A stretch of 64,000 bases of DNA from Rhynchopus sp. YZ270_cl-10 (taxonomy: Eukaryota > Euglenozoa > Diplonemea > Diplonemida > Diplonemidae): positions 528,501-592,500 of the forward strand of contig OZ037853.1 of assembly GCA_964035575.1 (NCBI GenBank), written 5' to 3'. Shown here one piece after another: positions 60,591 through 64,000 of the stretch (its first letter is position 1; every line of letters starts with the position of its first letter). The notes under the pieces were generated by a model. That model saw nothing but the letters and a program-made list of their open reading frames with translations, was not told the DNA's origin and searched no databases. Position numbers and translations under genes: made by a program.

Positions 60591-61583
60591 TTCCAAAAAC
60601 CATGCAACCACGGGGAGGGGGGAGTTTTTTTCCCCTATTTATTCTCCTATAGCATTCATTAGCTCTGGCTTTAGTGTGTGTGTGTGTGTTTTTGAACAGC
60701 TGTACATTATTTCAAGTCTTCATAAAAAAAAAAAGCAAAAAAAAGAAAATCAAGTATAGTGCAACACATCGGAGTGTCTACACTCATACAAACTCATATT
60801 TTCAAAAAAAAAATAAACAAAAGAGAGAAGACTGTCTATGTCTGCTACACGGAAACAGATTATCAATAAAAGAAAAAAAAATGCAAAAAGGCAAAAAGGC
60901 AAAGGTATCCTAGCCCTTTGAGTGGAGTTTTTGAGTAGATGAAAACAGGGTTGGGTGATTGCCCAACACAACAAAAAAGCAAAAAAAAAAAAAAAAACAA
61001 AACGAAAACAAAAAACGAAGAAAAATAAGCCCCAGTCCCTTCCCAGGGGGAGAGGCATTCCTTCTTACTGAAAGGCTCATTCATCTTGCAAACTTCCCCT
61101 CTTTTTTTTTTTTTTTGTTACTTTTTGTGACATAGTTGCTAGCTTGTTGTAAGCGTCTATGTGAACGACGTTATATCCATTTTTTTCTTTTCTTTTCTTC
61201 TTTTCTTTTTTTTTGGATGTGATGTTCCACCCCCCTACCCGACACATTTTTTTTTTTGTCAGTTGCTCAAATGGAACTCCCCAAGGTGGTACTATTTATT
61301 CCCTTCTCCTTCTCCCCCCATTTAAATGAAATGTGCCCCCTTTGCCCTAAGCTCCAATTCAACAATCGCCAAAACGCCTTTTCCCAGGTGCATGGTTGTT
61401 GAGTGGAGAAGGATAGAGGGAGTGAAGCAATTAGGGCTATTCAATGGAAAACGGAATGTATTGCGACAATACATTATAAATAATGAAAAAATGGGGCAGA
61501 AGAAAAGAAAAGAAAAGAAAAAACGTACGGAGTTATGTGGATCACCTCCCTCGAGGTGTGTCTACACTAACATAACCAATATA
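60591..61583 (+). other. A/T-rich intergenic region with two R5 copies
   Basis: GTATAGTGCAACACATCGGA with GTGTCTACACTCATACAAAC (60755-60800) and CCTCGAGGTGTGTCTACACTAA (61549-61577) are diverged R5 modules. The second is cut by the element at 61584. Otherwise homopolymers; no gene. Confidence 0.45.
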
Positions 61584-62087
61584 CACGGGTCGGGAAAGAT
61601 CTTTTGTCTTTTTTTGTCTTTTTTCGAGAATCTCGGGAGAAAAAAAAAAAAAAATCAAGATTTTCAGGATTTTTGTCTTTTTTTTTCAGGATCTCTCGAG
61701 ATCTTTGAGATCTTTGAAAAATCCTGAAAAAAAAAGGAAAAAAAGAGAAAAAAAGATGAAAAAGATCTTGAAAATCTTTTTTTTCTCAAAAAAAAGATAA
61801 AAAAGATTTTTGGGATTTTGAAAAATCTTTTTGGGAAAAAAAAAAAAAAAGATTTTGAAAATCTTTTTTTTTTTTTTCAAAGATTTCTCAAGATCTCGAG
61901 ATTTTTCATGAAATTTCATGGATTTTTCCAGGATTTTTCAGGATTTTTTCAGGATTTTCCCAGGATTTTCAAATCTTTTCTCTTTTTTTTTTTCTCCCAA
62001 AAATCTTTTTTTTTTTTTTTTTTTCGGGAGAAGAGGATTTTTTTTCTCGAAAAAAAAAAAAAAAAAAAAGATCTTTCCCGACCCGTG
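61584..62087. mobile_element. 504-bp palindromic element with 6-bp duplication
   Basis: The ends are CACGGGTCGGGAAAGATC and its complement; AATATA flanks both sides (61578-61583 and 62088-62093). Long A- and T-runs, GATCTTGAAAATC and AAATTTCATG blocks pair across the element. This is the uninterrupted reference for the broken copy at 2532-5831. Confidence 0.85.
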
Positions 62088-62093
62088 AATATA

Positions 62094-62287
62094 TTTTTCA
62101 AAAAAAAAAAAAAAAAAAACAAAAAAAAAAAAAACCAAAGTCTCTGGTTGTTCCCCTTTCCCTGGACACTAGAGTACGTTCTCATTTTTAGGGAATGATT
62201 TAGTTATTTTTACAACGCCAAGAATTTTCACATTTCTTTATTACAAAATGTCGGACCACGACAAAACGCGCAAGTTGCGCAACAAAA

Positions 62288-62319
<32 letters not shown>

Positions 62320-62989
62320 GTACACAAAAAAAAACGTAGATATCATGATCACAGAGCGAACGGTATAACACCACATTTCCCTTCTTTTAAATGCCTTTTT
62401 TTTCTTCGAATAGAGAGTTTTTACAGTGATCGTATCTTGGGGTGTCTCAGATTCCACACCCTCAAAAAACCCTTTGTAATGGACCAGCATTTCCTCATGC
62501 ACTCAACCAAGATTGCCCCTTCTTCTTGTTTAAATCCCTTCCCACATTTTTTGATTTGACTGCTATACATTTTTGTTAATCTGTCACTCAAATAACCCAT
62601 TTTATCCCCTCTTTTAAAAGTGGAGCTTTTTGCATAAGGTGGCAACTACACTATTTCAACAATTTATCAATTTTTTTTTTTAAAGCAGAATAGTATACTT
62701 TACGGCGCAACTCCCTTCTAAGAGGTTGCGCATCAATCAACCATGTTTGTTTGTTTTTTTCTTTTCTTTTTCCCCCTTCCTTGCCTTCCTCTCTTGACTT
62801 CACGTCTACAACGATCCTAATAAAAAAAACAGTGGAGATTGCACAACTGTGACAACACAACCGAGGCAACTACACTACTCCAACAATTTATCATAAAAAA
62901 AGGAAATTTGCAGAGCACAAAAGCACTTTCAAAACAAAACAAAAACAAAATGAGAGATCATCACGCTCGTCTGCGGTGACGTAACAGTG
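62094..62989. other. A/T-rich region without recognised gene
   Basis: Contains poly-A runs and short frames only. One plus-strand frame (62248-62559, 103 codons) begins MSDHDKTRKLRNKKQQKKKK, but it is made largely of the A-run and is not convincing. Confidence 0.4.
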
Positions 62990-63260
62990 TTTAGTATAGT
63001 GGAGCACACTCCAGGCATACTGTGCAGACCATTGGTTTGTCGATGTTCGTCCTGGGTCTGAGGGAAAATGGTTCCTCGATCTTCGTCGGACGAATATGGA
63101 CGAACCATGGGTTCATCGTACGGGAGGTCCCTTAAAAAAGCGACACTTTTTTGGTTCGTCGATCTTCAACGAACATCGACGAATCAAAACGACAAACTTT
63201 TGGTTCGTCTGCACAGTATGTCTACTAGGGTGGGCTACACTACAACCAAGTTTTCAAAAA
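62990..63260 (+). repeat. Dispersed module R5, copy interrupted by a miniature element
   Basis: TTTAGTATAGTGGAGCACAC at the left and GGCTACACTACAACCAAGTT at the right match R5 at 63763-63825 in order. A 206-bp inverted-repeat element (63017-63222) separates them. Confidence 0.55.
63017..63222. mobile_element. 206-bp miniature inverted-repeat element
   Basis: The ends are CATACTGTGCAGAC and GTCTGCACAGTATG. Repeated GTTCGTCGAT/ATCGACGAA-type blocks fill the interior. No clear target duplication was found. Confidence 0.68.
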
Positions 63261-63654
63261 AAATATTTTCAAACCCCTCCATTGCCCTCTCTTTGTCTGG
63301 CATTGTTTTTCTTGGTTTCTTTTTTGGGGGGGGCGTTGATTATGCTCTAGTGGTGCGTCGCAGATTAAAAGTCGTATCCATCTATGGGGGTAGGGCACTC
63401 TTGTGACTCTGACCCGATACCCATCTCACCTGTGAAGAGGATTTCTAAGCCTACCCCATTCGGGGGACCTACGCTTTTCTCCAACAGGTTTTTGGTGATT
63501 TTCACCGTGTCTCCTTCCTAAGTGTCTGAAATGGAACCAAAGTTTTCCTTTTTCATCGAGCCTTGTTATCGTTAATGTAAAAGAAAATGTTACAAACGTA
63601 ATAATGTTGAAACGCTTTTAAAAAAAAATGTATTACCGTTACATTATTACATTA

Positions 63655-63745
63655 ACTGGTGTGGCTGAATAAGGCGCAAAAAAAAAAAAAAAAATGCGGA
63701 AAAAGTGCGCAAGAAGTGCGAATCACCCCCCTTCAGCCACATCAA
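63655..63745. repeat. Short foldback
   Basis: GGTGTGGCTGAA at 63657-63668 pairs with TTCAGCCACATC at 63733-63744 across a ~65-base A-rich loop. The 400 bp before it (63261-63654) hold nothing recognisable. Confidence 0.5.
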
Positions 63746-63762
63746 ACAAAACAAAACAAAAA

Positions 63763-63825
63763 AGTATAGTGGAGTTCATCCTCGGGGGTGTCTACACTAA
63801 TACAACCAAGTTTTCAAAACAAAAC
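63763..63825 (+). repeat. Dispersed module R5, best copy
   Basis: AGTATAGTGGAGTTCATCCT, then CGGGGGTGTCTACACTAATA and CAACCAAGTTTTCAAAAC. Other copies: 48793-48850, 60755-60800, 61549-61577 and 62990-63260, all on the plus strand. The rest of the window (63826-64000) shows no gene. Confidence 0.6.
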
Positions 63826-64000
63826 AAACTTTCAAACATTCAGCTACATCATTGGCGATATTATTTATTTTTCTTCTTCTCCGGCAGGCTCGTGCCCTGC
63901 ATTCACTTTGAGGTGTCTGCACATTATCAAGTCCATCTCCTTCAAAAGGAATACTCATTCTTTATTTTTAGAAATATTTCAAAAAAAATAATAAAAACTG

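Noticed and set aside
62248-62559. Small Lys-rich protein MSDHDKTRKLRNKK..
   Set aside because: Most of the frame crosses poly-A and it lacks gene-like composition afterwards.

Overview
The window comes from a nuclear genome of a unicellular eukaryote (protist). Evidence: an intron-split eIF2-alpha gene with a GT..AG intron and a pyrimidine-rich acceptor, a eukaryotic-type serine hydroxymethyltransferase, a mitochondrial-looking RNase III-fold protein, ubiquitin-like/LRR and ubiquitin-like/ankyrin proteins, long homopolymer tracts, and many cut-and-paste and rolling-circle-like elements. I could not place it in a phylum. No tRNA, rRNA, operon or CRISPR was recognised.

Layout. 1-12,300 is mixed: three minus-strand genes (RNase III-like at 649-1548, an OGFR-like protein at 6430-6996, a secreted triple-repeat protein at 11022-11783), separated by nested inverted-repeat transposons (1670-5831) and by short dispersed modules. 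13,340-31,975 is a 38-bp satellite of about 210 units. It is broken by rolling-circle-like elements (types A, B and C, which resemble non-autonomous Helentrons), by a 3-kb CAC..GTG element, and by elements that make 7-bp target duplications. Reading the interruptions gives the insertion order. 32,915-36,945 is a 4-kb inverted-repeat element with a 1.1-kb near-perfect hairpin, a 113-bp tandem repeat and one unrecognised ORF. 37,400-59,260 is the gene-rich part, all on the plus strand: a ubiquitin-like/LRR gene, a ubiquitin-like/ankyrin gene, eIF2-alpha, two tandem ubiquitin-like/LRR paralogs, a coiled-coil protein with a polyglycine tract, and SHMT. Between them lie a piggyBac-like TTAA element, a TA element, a TATT element and a disrupted small gene. 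59,260-64,000 is AT-rich, with dispersed modules and two inverted-repeat elements but no convincing gene.

How the parts relate. The three LRR proteins (plus a fourth inferred just left of the window from its leader sequence) and the ankyrin protein share an N-terminal ubiquitin-like module and linker; only the repeat type differs. They look intracellular (no signal peptide). eIF2-alpha, SHMT and the RNase III-like protein are housekeeping genes. Two signals stand out: short recurrent modules that sit on the same strand as, and downstream of, the preceding gene; and the layered rolling-circle-like insertions inside the 38-bp satellite. All repeat boundaries were read by eye from the sequence.
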